Under the pieces are notes generated by a model that saw only the letters and a program-made list of their open reading frames with translations, made no database searches and was not told the origin of the DNA. 64,000 nt of DNA from DATEUP01 sp041485285 (GTDB lineage Archaea > Thermoplasmatota > DTKX01 > DATEUP01): contig JBGPJF010000007.1 in the NCBI GenBank assembly GCA_041485285.1, positions 1-64,000 on the forward strand, read 5' to 3'. Of this stretch, positions 42,277-51,453 are shown one piece after another. Both the position numbers and the translations under genes were made by a program. Within the stretch, counting starts at the first letter, position 1. The number at the start of each line of letters is the position of its first letter.

Positions 42277-42594
42277 CTACCGAGATGGCCCTCGCCCGCT
42301 TGAGCGGTCCTTCCCCGAAAGCGCGCGCTCGATCTCGCGGAGGCGGCGGGCGATCTCGGCGACCTCGCGCCCGCGGGCGGTCAGTTCGTATTCGACAGAC
42401 CGGAGGCGGTCTTGCAGGACGTGGCGTTCCACGAGCCCGGCGTCGACCAGCCGCCGGAGGGCACGGTTGGCGGTGCTCTTGTCGTCGACTTCGCGTGCGA
42501 GGTCGCTGAACGGGCGCGAGCCTTCCTTGTCGAGTGTTGCCAGGATATCCTGGCACCCTGCGGCCGCGATGGTCTTCGCGAGGTTCGCGGCCAT
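42277..42594 (-). CDS. Winged helix-turn-helix transcriptional regulator
   Basis: 105 residues. DILATLDKEGSRPFSDLAREV, STANRALRRLVDAGLVER and the wing RLRSVEYELTARGREV form a complete HxlR/MarR-like wHTH, followed by a basic tail. A TATA-like AAGATATTGG (42621-42630; reading CCAATATCTT on the minus strand) lies about 28 nt before its ATG. It is divergent from the kinase gene, with an inverted repeat between them. Confidence 0.82.
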   Translation of the reverse strand: MAANLAKTIAAAGCQDILATLDKEGSRPFSDLAREVDDKSTANRALRRLVDAGLVERHVLQDRLRSVEYELTARGREVAEIARRLREIERALSGKDRSSGRGPSR

Positions 42595-42646
42595 GGTGAC
42601 ACACCCGAGAGACAGGGTGCAAGATATTGGTTGAGGTTGGACAAAC

Positions 42647-42671
42647 GCTTATAGGTAGCAGAAGTGCTACC
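42647..42671 (+). promoter_or_regulatory. TATA box and perfect inverted repeat before the kinase gene
   Basis: GCTTATAGG (42647-42655) overlaps GGTAGC-AGAAGT-GCTACC (42654-42671), a perfect 6-bp inverted repeat. It stands between the divergent wHTH regulator and the histidine kinase and is a plausible operator for that regulator. Confidence 0.5.
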
Positions 42672-42747
42672 TCGCTGAGCGGCTCCCGGGACCGAATTCC
42701 GGTCGAATGGGCACGGAGCCTCAGGAAGCGGGGACAGTTGGAGGTGG

Positions 42748-43485
42748 GTGACTCTGCGGCCGGACGGGGGGAAAGGGAGCGAGGAGCCGGGGGAGCGGGT
42801 CGCGCTCCCGGGTGACCTGCTCTGCCTGGCGACCGCTCACGAGTTGAAGAACGACTTGCACGCGCTGAGCGGCGTGTTGGCGTTGATTGAGCGTGACGAC
42901 ACCGTGCCGCAAAGGGCCCGCGACTGGGCGGCACGGGGGCGCGGGATTGCGGACGGGAGCGCAAGCAGGGTGCGAGCGGTTGCAGGAGCGCTGGTCGAGG
43001 GCACGCGGGCGACCGTGACCGGGGGGAGGGAGCAAGTGCGTGACGTCGCGGAGCGGGCGGCGAGTTCCGTGAACCGGCGGCACGAAGCGCCGGAGGGGGC
43101 GACGGTGCGCGGCGACGGGGGCGGCGCGTCGACGGACCGGCCGTTCCTGCTGGAAATCGTCATCATGAATCTCCTGACGAACGCGCTGGCAGCGACGCCG
43201 CAGGGAAGGCCCGCGCCGGTGGTCGCGGTGGAGTCGGGCGACGCGGGCGGCTGGGAAGTAGCGGTGGAGGACTGGGGAAACGGCATTCCAGACGGCGCCC
43301 TGCGCGTGCTCGCCGGGGAGGCCGGAGCGCTGACGGAGCTTGACTTCACGAAGGCCATGGGGCGGTGGGGAATGGGCCTATTGCTCGTGAGGGTCGCGGT
43401 CCTCGCGGGGGGCTGGCGGGTGACGGCGAAGCGCCGGGGTGAGTATGGGTCGGTGGTCACGGTGCAGGCGGGGGCGAGGGTATGA
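42748..43485 (+). CDS. Soluble sensor histidine kinase
   Basis: 245 residues, GTG start behind GGAGG. The phosphoacceptor His31 is in ATAHELKNDLHALSG, directly at the N-terminus; the ATPase part has N-box NLLTNALAATP, G1 DWGNGIPDG, and GRWGMGLLLVRV as G2. There is no sensory or membrane domain, so it probably receives signals through a partner. The receiver-only protein at 35116-35490 is a possible target. It overlaps the next gene by ATGA. Confidence 0.85.
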   Translation: MTLRPDGGKGSEEPGERVALPGDLLCLATAHELKNDLHALSGVLALIERDDTVPQRARDWAARGRGIADGSASRVRAVAGALVEGTRATVTGGREQVRDVAERAASSVNRRHEAPEGATVRGDGGGASTDRPFLLEIVIMNLLTNALAATPQGRPAPVVAVESGDAGGWEVAVEDWGNGIPDGALRVLAGEAGALTELDFTKAMGRWGMGLLLVRVAVLAGGWRVTAKRRGEYGSVVTVQAGARV

Positions 43486-43889
43486 GCACGAAGGCGACGG
43501 TTGCCTACGACGCGGACGGGGACTCGTTCCACCTCTACGAGGAGCTCATGGATGGGAGGATATGGCTCGAGGTTGAAGTCGATGAGATGGAGGCGCGCAA
43601 GCTTTCCGCCGGTGGCCAGATCCGTCTAGGTTTCCCGGTACCCGATGGGGTCCTCTCGGTGCTGTTCAAGGACGAGTACGGGAAAAGGCCGCCGAAGCGG
43701 CGGGTTTCGAAGGCCGAGCTTAAGCGGTGGCTGGACGATTTGGCGGGCCTGGCAAGGGCGGCGCGAGCTCGGCGGCTCCATTCGCCTCCGGTTGCGCGCG
43801 AGCGGGCCAGGTGTCGGCCGGCGGTGCCTCGGTCGGGCGCCCGCCGAACCGGACCCGATCCGCCGCGCCCGAGGAAAACAAAAGGGTGA
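43482..43889 (+). CDS. Hypothetical protein coupled to the kinase
   Basis: 135 residues. Residues 1-95 look protein-like (TVAYDADGDSFHLYEELMDG, LEVEVDEMEARKLSAGG, and a KAELKRWLDDLAGLARAAR helix); the last 40 are Arg/Pro-rich. Start ATG overlaps the kinase stop (ATGA), so the two are translated together. No family recognised; perhaps a kinase-associated regulator. Confidence 0.5.
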   Translation: MSTKATVAYDADGDSFHLYEELMDGRIWLEVEVDEMEARKLSAGGQIRLGFPVPDGVLSVLFKDEYGKRPPKRRVSKAELKRWLDDLAGLARAARARRLHSPPVARERARCRPAVPRSGARRTGPDPPRPRKTKG

Positions 43890-44196
43890 CCGCGGCGGGC
43901 GGGCCGGACATCCATTGGGGTTTCGCTGCCTCTGACTTACGTCAGGAGCGCCAGCGACCCGCCCGCCAACGGCCACGTCCAAATTCGGCGGGGGGGTTAT
44001 GATGATTGGCCCTTCGTTCGGCGGGTCAGGAGTGTCTCATCGAACCCCCGCGAGGGCGCCTGGGTCGACACCCACCAGTCGGGTTCGTGCGTAGGGGAAA
44101 GCCGCGGCGGTAGGGGGCGGAGACGACGCGGTGCATCGGCGAGTCGATGATGGCTATCAAGTAGGGGTTCTGTAGGCGCATCTCCCGTCGCTGCGC
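43890..44196. other. Non-coding interval with a short inverted repeat
   Basis: About 307 bp without a convincing gene. It contains CTGAC-TTAC-GTCAG (43932-43945), a perfect 5-bp stem behind the kinase operon that may end transcription or bind a regulator. No clear TATA box for the downstream pair was seen. Confidence 0.35.
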
Positions 44197-44463
44197 GTGT
44201 GCCCGCCGATCCGCTGGACCGAGAAGGCGATCCGTCACATAGCTCGCCATCGCGTTCTTCCCGAAGAGGTCGAACGAGCGCATGACGGGCCCTGCGTGTT
44301 TTGGCGGCATCGCGGACGGTACGTTGCTATCGGAAAAAGCCGCGGGCGTTTCCTGGTGGTCGTGTTCCAGCTGGATCCTGGACGGAGGAGATGCAGGGAG
44401 GTCACCGCGCGCGACGCAAAGGCGGCCGAGAAACGACAATATCGAAGGAAGGTAAAGGCATGA
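44197..44463 (+). CDS. BrnT/DUF4258-like putative toxin
   Basis: 88 residues, GTG start. RWTEKAIRHIARHRVLPEEVERA, then RYVAIGKSRGRFLVVVFQL and REVTARDAKAAEKRQYRRK follow the plan of BrnT-type RelE-fold ribonucleases: an N-terminal helix with H-x3-H, a sheet, and a terminal helix with R-x-A-x3-E-x3-Y. The next gene overlaps by ATGA. The toxin role rests on fold resemblance and gene order. Confidence 0.6.
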   Translation: MCPPIRWTEKAIRHIARHRVLPEEVERAHDGPCVFWRHRGRYVAIGKSRGRFLVVVFQLDPGRRRCREVTARDAKAAEKRQYRRKVKA

Positions 44464-44771
44464 ACGTGCGGAAAGTGAAAATTGATTCGATAGCGGATCT
44501 TGACGCTATTCCTGAGGACGAGTGGGTGGTCGCCCCGGACGGGATCAACGTCCCGTTCGACTACGAGCACTTCCACGTCGAGGGCCGCGCCGTGCTTATT
44601 CGCTTGCCATCGTCTGTCCTCAAGGAGCTGCGCCCGAGGCGGGGCCGTCGGTTGAGGGCACTGATTTCGAAGCGCGAGTTCGTGGTGGAAGAGGTTCGAC
44701 AGGTGACCCAGCGGGATTGTGGAGACGCCCCGCGTGGGGGGCCCGCCTGCGATCAACTAGACCCGCCGTAA
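44460..44771 (+). CDS. Putative antitoxin partner of the BrnT-like gene
   Basis: 103 residues starting at an ATG that overlaps the toxin stop. An acidic N-terminal half (ADLDAIPEDEWVVAPDG) is followed by VLIRLPSSVLKELRPRRGRRL, a Ser/Thr-free helix that could bind DNA or toxin, and a variable tail. No standard RHH or HTH is certain. Coupling and size fit an antitoxin. Confidence 0.5.
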   Translation: MNVRKVKIDSIADLDAIPEDEWVVAPDGINVPFDYEHFHVEGRAVLIRLPSSVLKELRPRRGRRLRALISKREFVVEEVRQVTQRDCGDAPRGGPACDQLDPP

Positions 44772-44802
44772 GGATGGGCCTCACGGCCCTGCTGGCCGGG
44801 CC

Positions 44803-47800
44803 TCAACGAGCCCGCCGCCGTCGATAGGCGACCGCAGAGGCCGCCGCCGCCATCACGAAGAAGACGACCAGCAAAGCCCACGCCTGCACAGGTTGGGCGA
44901 CCTCCGACGGTCGTCCACTCCACACGGCGACAAGGTGGGTGGGCGCATCCATCTTGACGGCCCCCATTGCACCCGGCGCCACGCCGGTCGCCGACCAGCC
45001 CGCAAAGACGTAATGTACGCCACGCTCATCGAGTTCGGCGGGCCTTACCGACGGCGTCGCGTCGGCGCCTGCGGGATACCAGCCACCGCCATCCATTGTT
45101 CCGTAAGCCGAATCCAAAGTCAGCAGGTACTGGAGCCGCCAGTGGGCCGTCGCGTTGACGGGACCTTCGATCGGAACAACCGCAGGGGTGGCGTTCCCTG
45201 ACATTGCGCCGCTCCAGAGGTCAAAAACCGCCCTTGTCCCTTGCGAGACCGGCACCGGCGATTGGGCAGTGAGGTTGGCAAGCACCCCCTGGTTGTACCA
45301 GCAGTCCGGCGAATCGCAGTCAACGCTCCCGTAGGCAGAGGCTATCAGGACGTGGAACTGGACCGCGAAGGCGGCTTCAATCGACCAGGGGACGGATGTC
45401 ATGACCTGGTGCGCGCGGGCCCCGTCGTCGCTCCAGGAACTCCAGGCGATTCTTGTCCCCGGGCCCGTATCTTGCAAAGCAGGCGCGCCCACGATATGCC
45501 GGGACCCGGGAGCCCACCACGCCGAGTACGGCGTATGGACATCGGCGCCGTCCAGGGCAATCACCGCAAGCGGGCTGGAAGCGTTGATCCAAACGCCGAC
45601 CTCGTATGAAAAATAGGCGAGCCGGTCGACGGGCGCGTCGATGGAGAGGTTGAGCGGCGCCGACCCGCCCTCGCGCCAATGAGAGAAGCTGTAGCGAAGG
45701 CGGTCGATGCCTTGGAAAGCATCGAACGCGATCGGTGCGCTCGTATGCGCGGGCCAGAAGTAGCTTGTGGGCGAGGGGAGCGCCGTGCCATTGATCAAGA
45801 CATTAAGCCCAGGGGGGTCTGTGGAAATGATGATCCGGAATTCCTGTGCGCGGAAGTCGCCCGTGAAATTGAGCGGGCCGGTGACGAACACGCCAACTGC
45901 GCGGCCTGAGCCGCCTTCCCACCCGACAAACGCGTAGGTTGCATCCCCGGCTGGGTCAAGCTGGTCGACCGAGGGGACGTCGAGGCTGTGGATAGAGCGG
46001 TTGTCGGCCCAAACGGACCCGGGGGCCATGACGGGGGCGACGTCCCAAAGCAAGCCGAGGGGCTCCGGAGAAGTGAGAAGGCGGACGAGGAACTGTTCCC
46101 GCGTGGCGGCCTGCTTGGGCACTGGCCCGTTGAGGGCGAACGAGTGATTCTGCGGCGAGCCATCCGCCCAACCGACGAATACGAGGCGGTGGTCGGCGGT
46201 CAGATACTGGGGCGACAGGACGGAGAGATTGTGGAGCGAGCCGAGCGGCGCCCAGACGACTTGGGGCGTTGCAACTGCGGCGCCGTCGAGCAGGGCGGAA
46301 AAACCGCGGAGGTCGGCCGAGAGATCGATCCCGTACTCCGAGATGTTGTACGATGCAACGAGTGCCATCGGGCCGATGACGGCTACCCCGTGAGCCGGGG
46401 CGCCTCCGTCCGACCACGTGAGAAGTCGGTATCGCACGAGCCCGAGGTCTTGGGAGACCGCCGCCTTGACCGGCGTTATGTTCAGGGCGAGGATCCAAAG
46501 GGACGCCGGGGTCGAGAAATTTTGCCCGGCGGCTCCCACGGTGAGCCCGGTTGGCACCGTCTCGAAGGACACGAGGAATTCCTGGAGGAAAACGGCGACC
46601 GCGCTGCCGTTGAAGGCGCACTCGAACGTTCCGTTGTCGACGGAGAGCCCCGTCCAGTTGGCAAAGGTGAGCCGGCTTCCGTTCGCCACCTGCGGCGAGG
46701 AGACGTTCACGCTGTACGCGAACGTCTCGAGGCAATTGAAGGAAAAGGGCGCCGCGATGTCGATGCCGCTTGCATTGATGTGGCCGCCTGCGGGCGAGCT
46801 GCTGAAACCGAAGTCGACCTGACGAAGTGCGAAACGGTTCGTCCAGGTTCGCAGGTCGCTCAAGCCTGTCGGGATCCAGAGCGCTGTGACGTTGCCCCCG
46901 TCGTCCTCTCCGATGGATGGCCCGCCACGGTAAGTGCTGCCGTAGTGGTCCACCAATCCAGCCGCGCCCCACCCGCGCCCCGCCACGAAGAACCGCGCCC
47001 GGACACCGGGGCTCGCAGAGCCCTTCTGATTCCAAGCAAGGGTGGCGTTTCCATCGCCACCAACGCTAATCACGGGCACTTCCGCATAGCCCGCCATGGC
47101 TTCCATCAATGTTGGAGAGTCCCAGGGCGCCGACGCGTTCCTCATCGCTGCCCACAGCTTTGCCCCTGAGGCATCCGCTTGGGCCCAGGCCGCAATGAAG
47201 ACCCCATTCGTGGTCACGGCGAGGGCGGGAGGCTGCCCTCCGCCTGTGCCTGGATTCTGTAGGATATGGGCCATCCCCCACCCGCCGGGGGATGTGAAAT
47301 CGTTCGCCCACACTTGGACGTCGAAGGAGGGGGTAACCTGGCCCCAAACGACGGACACATTTCCATGGGCGTCCGCCGCGACCTGCACGCCGCTTGTGGA
47401 CCGGTTGCTTGACTCGACCCGCACCTCGGGGCCCCACCCCGTCGAGGAATTGAATCGCACCGCAACAATGCGGGGGGCGGCCGTCCCGTTTTGCTGACCC
47501 CAAGCGGCCGTGAGGTTCAGGTTCCCGTCGGCGGCGATGCGCGGGGGGTCATAGCCCGGCGCGCCTGTGCCTGCAAAGCGCGGGATATCCCAACCGACCG
47601 CGGGCAGGAACCGAACCGCGTAAACGTCAAGGTACAGGCCGACGACTTGACCCCACACAACGGTAACTGAGCCATCTGGAGCCGCGGCCATATCCACCGC
47701 GGTAGCGTTGTCGCCCCCGGCTGCGGTGAAGGGCAGGGGGCCACCCCATGGGCCCCCAAGCGGTTCGCGGTCCGCGTACGGGATGAAGCGGCTCCCGTTC

Positions 47801-48147
47801 CACTGGATCCATGTGACCGTGACCACCCCACTTCCGTCGACCACGACACGGGGATCCCTGGCGGTTCCCAAGTCGGAGTTCTCAAGGAGGGCCGGCTGCG
47901 TCCAGCCGCTCCACGACGCATACTCCGCGAACCAAATGTCTGTCCTGCTGCCGTTCCACGCCGCCCAAACGGCCACGGCACGCCCGTCGTGGTGGACGGC
48001 CACCTGGGGCGTGGTTGCCGTGTCGTTTGCGTTTCCAAGGGGTGTCGGCTGGCCGAAGTCTGCCTCGGCCGATGCGGGTGCGGCGCAAAGGATAAGAAAG
48101 GCCGTTGCGGCCGCCGCACCTAGCAGGACGGCCGTCCGGTAGGCCAT
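44803..48147 (-). CDS. Large secreted propeller/repeat surface protein
   Basis: 1,114 residues from the ATG that opens the signal peptide (AVLLGAAAATAFLILCAAPASA). About the first 450 residues contain repeats of the type VAVHHDGRAVAVWAAWNGSRT with D-G-x-x-x-V-x-W, a sialidase-like propeller also seen in the gene at 61450. The rest has seven or so ~80-residue repeats with FxxWxDGGxxxxxxxxxxGP and VxxxxEYG or FxVQFxxxI, resembling divergent InlB B/PEGA-like modules. One membrane helix and RRRRAR end it. A longer frame upstream to 48330 is not signal-like. Role: extracellular binding. Confidence 0.8.
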   Translation of the reverse strand: MAYRTAVLLGAAAATAFLILCAAPASAEADFGQPTPLGNANDTATTPQVAVHHDGRAVAVWAAWNGSRTDIWFAEYASWSGWTQPALLENSDLGTARDPRVVVDGSGVVTVTWIQWNGSRFIPYADREPLGGPWGGPLPFTAAGGDNATAVDMAAAPDGSVTVVWGQVVGLYLDVYAVRFLPAVGWDIPRFAGTGAPGYDPPRIAADGNLNLTAAWGQQNGTAAPRIVAVRFNSSTGWGPEVRVESSNRSTSGVQVAADAHGNVSVVWGQVTPSFDVQVWANDFTSPGGWGMAHILQNPGTGGGQPPALAVTTNGVFIAAWAQADASGAKLWAAMRNASAPWDSPTLMEAMAGYAEVPVISVGGDGNATLAWNQKGSASPGVRARFFVAGRGWGAAGLVDHYGSTYRGGPSIGEDDGGNVTALWIPTGLSDLRTWTNRFALRQVDFGFSSSPAGGHINASGIDIAAPFSFNCLETFAYSVNVSSPQVANGSRLTFANWTGLSVDNGTFECAFNGSAVAVFLQEFLVSFETVPTGLTVGAAGQNFSTPASLWILALNITPVKAAVSQDLGLVRYRLLTWSDGGAPAHGVAVIGPMALVASYNISEYGIDLSADLRGFSALLDGAAVATPQVVWAPLGSLHNLSVLSPQYLTADHRLVFVGWADGSPQNHSFALNGPVPKQAATREQFLVRLLTSPEPLGLLWDVAPVMAPGSVWADNRSIHSLDVPSVDQLDPAGDATYAFVGWEGGSGRAVGVFVTGPLNFTGDFRAQEFRIIISTDPPGLNVLINGTALPSPTSYFWPAHTSAPIAFDAFQGIDRLRYSFSHWREGGSAPLNLSIDAPVDRLAYFSYEVGVWINASSPLAVIALDGADVHTPYSAWWAPGSRHIVGAPALQDTGPGTRIAWSSWSDDGARAHQVMTSVPWSIEAAFAVQFHVLIASAYGSVDCDSPDCWYNQGVLANLTAQSPVPVSQGTRAVFDLWSGAMSGNATPAVVPIEGPVNATAHWRLQYLLTLDSAYGTMDGGGWYPAGADATPSVRPAELDERGVHYVFAGWSATGVAPGAMGAVKMDAPTHLVAVWSGRPSEVAQPVQAWALLVVFFVMAAAASAVAYRRRRAR

Positions 48148-48370
48148 GAATGGCGCCGGGGCCAGCCAATCTGCAGCATTCGCGCTACGAAATGGCAATG
48201 CGATCCTGAGCGTCCTTGGCCGGGGGCTGTGATATGCTTTTGGGGCGGGTTTGCTTGATACGAAATCCGAATGGCGGATGATCGTTGGCCGCCGCGGTAG
48301 GCGGCCTTCAGGCTCGAATGAAACCGTCACGACGGTCTGGGAGCGGTCGTGCCGATGCCGCTTTCATCTC

Positions 48371-48380
48371 CCATATTTAC
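48371..48380 (+). promoter_or_regulatory. TATA box of a probably leaderless gene
   Basis: CCATATTTAC is centred about 22-24 nt before the ATG at 48398, so the transcript would begin at or next to the start codon. Confidence 0.55.
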
Positions 48381-48397
48381 GGCGCAGGCTTCTTAAT

Positions 48398-48829
48398 ATG
48401 GCACACGGTAAGGAGGGGCAGGGCCATTTTCCCGGAAGTCTCTCAGTGATGTGGTTCTTCGGTGGAGAGGTTCGTTTGATTACGCCTCCTGCGCCGACGG
48501 CGCTAGAAGGCGAGCGGTGGCTCGCAGAGACATTCAGACCTTCAGCCATGGTCTGGGTTTTGCGCCGGTCGCTTGACGGGCCGCGCAAGCAGGCCGAGCT
48601 CGTTGACGCCGGGCGGGTTGTTGGGTATTCGGTGGCGGCAATCCGTCACGCGATCGAGGTGGGGCGGCGCACCGGGATTCTCCGCGTAGAGAAGTCCCCG
48701 GGGGGCGGCCGATCGTACGCGATCTCGGCCACGGACGTTGGCCACCGGCTCGCCGAGACCCCCATGAAAGATTGGGACGACGCGGGAAGCCGTGGAAAAT
48801 TCAGAGATGCTCCGGTGGGCGGCCGATGA
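48398..48829 (+). CDS. Putative winged-helix DNA-binding protein
   Basis: 143 residues. The core SLDGPRKQAELVDAGRVVGYSVAAIRHAIEVGRRTGILRVEKSPGGG could form a wHTH with the wing GGGRSYAISATD, although the family is not certain. The first 50 residues contain a tryptophan-rich stretch. The ATG is fixed by the TATA box. It is divergent from the large surface-protein gene and may control it. Confidence 0.55.
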   Translation: MAHGKEGQGHFPGSLSVMWFFGGEVRLITPPAPTALEGERWLAETFRPSAMVWVLRRSLDGPRKQAELVDAGRVVGYSVAAIRHAIEVGRRTGILRVEKSPGGGRSYAISATDVGHRLAETPMKDWDDAGSRGKFRDAPVGGR

Positions 48830-48967
48830 CCCAGCCCGGTCGGATTGATGTTTTTGGGGACGACGAACGCACGCGCGCTTTCGTAATTCGACAATCGAAT
48901 GACGCACGTCCGAATCCTGGCACGCGCGTTTATCATCGGGCGCCACTTCCTCCTTTCGGGCGGTTCA

Positions 48968-50899
48968 GTGAAAAGAATGGGCTTGGCTTTGGTGGCGATA
49001 GTTGCTTGTGTGATGGTAGGCGGGACGGTCGAGGGCGCGATCTATACATCCTGGTTGCAATTCCAATATGACAAGGGCCACTCGGGGACGATCATCAACG
49101 CCCAATTCGGCCCGGGCTCTGACATTTCCAATCCCGACGAACTCGTGTTTGTAAATGACTGCGACGCGTTGGCTTCGCCGGCGGCGTGGTCGGAAGAGCG
49201 CCAGCCAGTCGCCAACCCTGTACGGCTCGAGTTCGCCGCGTGGGCTGTCGCGAACTGCGCGGCTGCACAAAGCGCGCTCCTCATCCAATACGGATCCTGG
49301 AACTTCGCTAACCCCGGGCAATCCACCTCCCCATGGGACCACCTCCAGAACTCGGCCACTCTTGGATTGCGGAATGGCGAATCCATCTCGGCCTCGCCGG
49401 CCGTTTACTTCATCGACAATGACGCGACGATCGATACAACCCGGATTGTTTCGGTGTCCGACCAAGGTCTCCTCAACATCCACAGCCTAACCTTCGCCGG
49501 CATCAATCCGCAGGTCGGCGCCCAGCTCCAGTACCCCGATCCGAACATCCCGGGGGCCGTCGAAGACATCGACGCGTCAAACTCGTACGATTTCATCTCG
49601 CCCGTGATCTACCAGAATCCTTTTTGGGGTGACGGACCGGACGCCGGCGCCGCGGTCGACGACTATGCGTATGTAGCCATGGAATTGCCGGCCCAAGGAG
49701 GGAACCACGATGTAGCGATCCGCAGCTACGACCTCCAGGTGGCGGGCAACCCCGCGGGCGTCCCGCGCTACGATTCGACGCTGCTCCAAGGGCGGAAGCT
49801 GACGATGGCAACCCCGGCGATTGTCACGCAGGCGGCGAAACGCCTCTTCCTCCCCGGCGGGGGGACGGACCCTATCTTCGAGAACGGCTGGACGGTGCCC
49901 GATGACCCGATTCAGGACCCGGTGGCCGTTCGGCCGCCCTGGGCGCCGCCGGTGGTGTGGCCGCCTGGACAACCCTGGCAACCTCAGCCCGCGGCGGCCA
50001 AGGCTTACATGATTGTCGCCACGACCGACATGAACGGCGCCAACCCGCAAATTGACGCTTTCAGCATTGATGCCAACAACCTCGTCAATGGCAAATATCC
50101 GCATATGTGGACGTTGCCGCTGTTGAAGGCCTCTAATGGGGCGCTCACCGCGATTGATCTCCTCTGGGTGGCCCAGGCAGGGGGCGGGGTGTCCCAAGAG
50201 CCGGTGGTCATCGCCGTTGAGGACGACGGGCATGCTCTATTTGTGGAGGATCCTTTCGCGGTCGCGCCCGTGAAAACGGTGCAATGGAACATCGACCCAG
50301 CGGTGCCGGCGCCCAACGCGAATTACATCAGGGCGAGCCCTACGAAGGTGGACCAATTGATTGTGTTCCCTTGGGAAAATAACAATTTCCAGCCCGGGGG
50401 ACCGAATAACAACCAATTCATGATCTCTTGGGTCGACCCGGCGAATGTGGTTCCTGCGGCGGCGGCCGTGAACACGTTCCCCGTTGACGCGAACGTTTTC
50501 CGATTGCCGCACAACCCGGCCCGTGTGACACCATCAGGCGTCTTCGATTCGAACAACGGGTACTACAACGGGATGAACGACCTTTACATCGGAGTCCTCT
50601 GCCCGACGCAGCAACAGCTTTGCCAGGGGGCGGCGGCCGCCCCCAATGCGGGCGTACTCAAGCTGCTGAAGATTCAGATCACCAACAATTGTGCGGGCGG
50701 CTGTGGCGTTTACATGCCCATGTTCCAGGGGGCGGCCGACGTCAATTGGGAAATATGGGGAACTCCGGCGATGGTCGGTGACACCGACTCACAAAACAAT
50801 TACCTCTTCATTCCGCAGCAGCGCCCCTGCCAGGCCCAGCAAGCGGGTGGATGCGCCCAAAATCCTGCGGCAGGAATGTTAACGAGCTATTGGGGCTAA
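48968..50899 (+). CDS. Secreted protein, possibly PQQ-like propeller
   Basis: About 643 residues. Signal peptide from GTG 48968 or ATG 48977 (RMGLALVAIVACVMVGGTVEGA). The mature part has segments like ISASPAVYFIDND, RKLTMATPAIV and EIWGTPAMVGD with Asp-rich loops that recall PQQ-type beta-propeller blades, and eight or so Cys in pairs near the end (VLCPTQQQLC, NNCAGGCGVY, RPCQAQQAGGC) that may form disulfides. It has no C-terminal membrane anchor, unlike its neighbours, so it is probably released. Base composition is slightly less GC-rich than nearby genes. Function unknown. Confidence 0.65.
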   Translation: MKRMGLALVAIVACVMVGGTVEGAIYTSWLQFQYDKGHSGTIINAQFGPGSDISNPDELVFVNDCDALASPAAWSEERQPVANPVRLEFAAWAVANCAAAQSALLIQYGSWNFANPGQSTSPWDHLQNSATLGLRNGESISASPAVYFIDNDATIDTTRIVSVSDQGLLNIHSLTFAGINPQVGAQLQYPDPNIPGAVEDIDASNSYDFISPVIYQNPFWGDGPDAGAAVDDYAYVAMELPAQGGNHDVAIRSYDLQVAGNPAGVPRYDSTLLQGRKLTMATPAIVTQAAKRLFLPGGGTDPIFENGWTVPDDPIQDPVAVRPPWAPPVVWPPGQPWQPQPAAAKAYMIVATTDMNGANPQIDAFSIDANNLVNGKYPHMWTLPLLKASNGALTAIDLLWVAQAGGGVSQEPVVIAVEDDGHALFVEDPFAVAPVKTVQWNIDPAVPAPNANYIRASPTKVDQLIVFPWENNNFQPGGPNNNQFMISWVDPANVVPAAAAVNTFPVDANVFRLPHNPARVTPSGVFDSNNGYYNGMNDLYIGVLCPTQQQLCQGAAAAPNAGVLKLLKIQITNNCAGGCGVYMPMFQGAADVNWEIWGTPAMVGDTDSQNNYLFIPQQRPCQAQQAGGCAQNPAAGMLTSYWG

Positions 50900-50973
50900 G
50901 GGCGTAGCCGCGCCGGGGAAAAAAGCGGCGGCGAGCAAGGCCCGCCGCCGGTGGGCCCGCCGGATCCGGCCCA

Positions 50974-51453
50974 TCACGCCTTCGCGCCCGACATGTCCGG
51001 CATCTCCACGAGCGCCGCGAGGTTGTTGAGCGACTGGCCCCACCCCATCGTGGCCATTTCGACGGGGATGAGTTTGGGCACGCCTTCCTGCACGACCGAC
51101 ACCTCGGTCCCGCCGGCCACGGCCTTGAAGGTGATCGTGGTGGTCATCGCGCCCTTCATCGCCGGGTTGTCGGTTTCAAACGAATCCGTGTAGAGGATCT
51201 TCGTGTGGGGCGTGAGTTCGAGGAACTTGCCCCCGAAGGTGCTGTGGTCCTTCTTGTCGAGCGAGGTGAAGCTCATGCGGTAGGTCCCGCCGACCCGCGC
51301 GTCCATCTTCAGCACTTTGCCGGTGTACCCGCCGGGCGGGAGCCACTTGGCCAGGGCATCAGGGTCGAGGAACGCATTGTACACGCGTTTCGCGGGGGCC
51401 TTGATCAGCCGCTTCACTCGCACAGTCCCGGTCGTCACTTTGGTTTCGCTCAT
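50974..51453 (-). CDS. AHSA1-type SRPBCC protein
   Basis: 159 residues. VKRLIKAPAKRVYNAFLDPDALAKWLPP, TFGGKFLELTPHTKILYTDSF and GWGQSLNNLAALVE are typical of the activator-of-Hsp90-ATPase/CalC branch of SRPBCC proteins, which bind hydrophobic ligands. Its ATG overlaps the stop of the ArsR-type gene (ATGA), the widespread ArsR-SRPBCC pairing; the regulator presumably controls it. Confidence 0.88.
   Translation of the reverse strand: MSETKVTTGTVRVKRLIKAPAKRVYNAFLDPDALAKWLPPGGYTGKVLKMDARVGGTYRMSFTSLDKKDHSTFGGKFLELTPHTKILYTDSFETDNPAMKGAMTTTITFKAVAGGTEVSVVQEGVPKLIPVEMATMGWGQSLNNLAALVEMPDMSGAKA

Noticed and set aside
44026..44439. 137-residue minus-strand frame opposite the BrnT-like gene
   Set aside because: Only its end looks weakly protein-like; the plus-strand pair has coupled starts and family resemblance.
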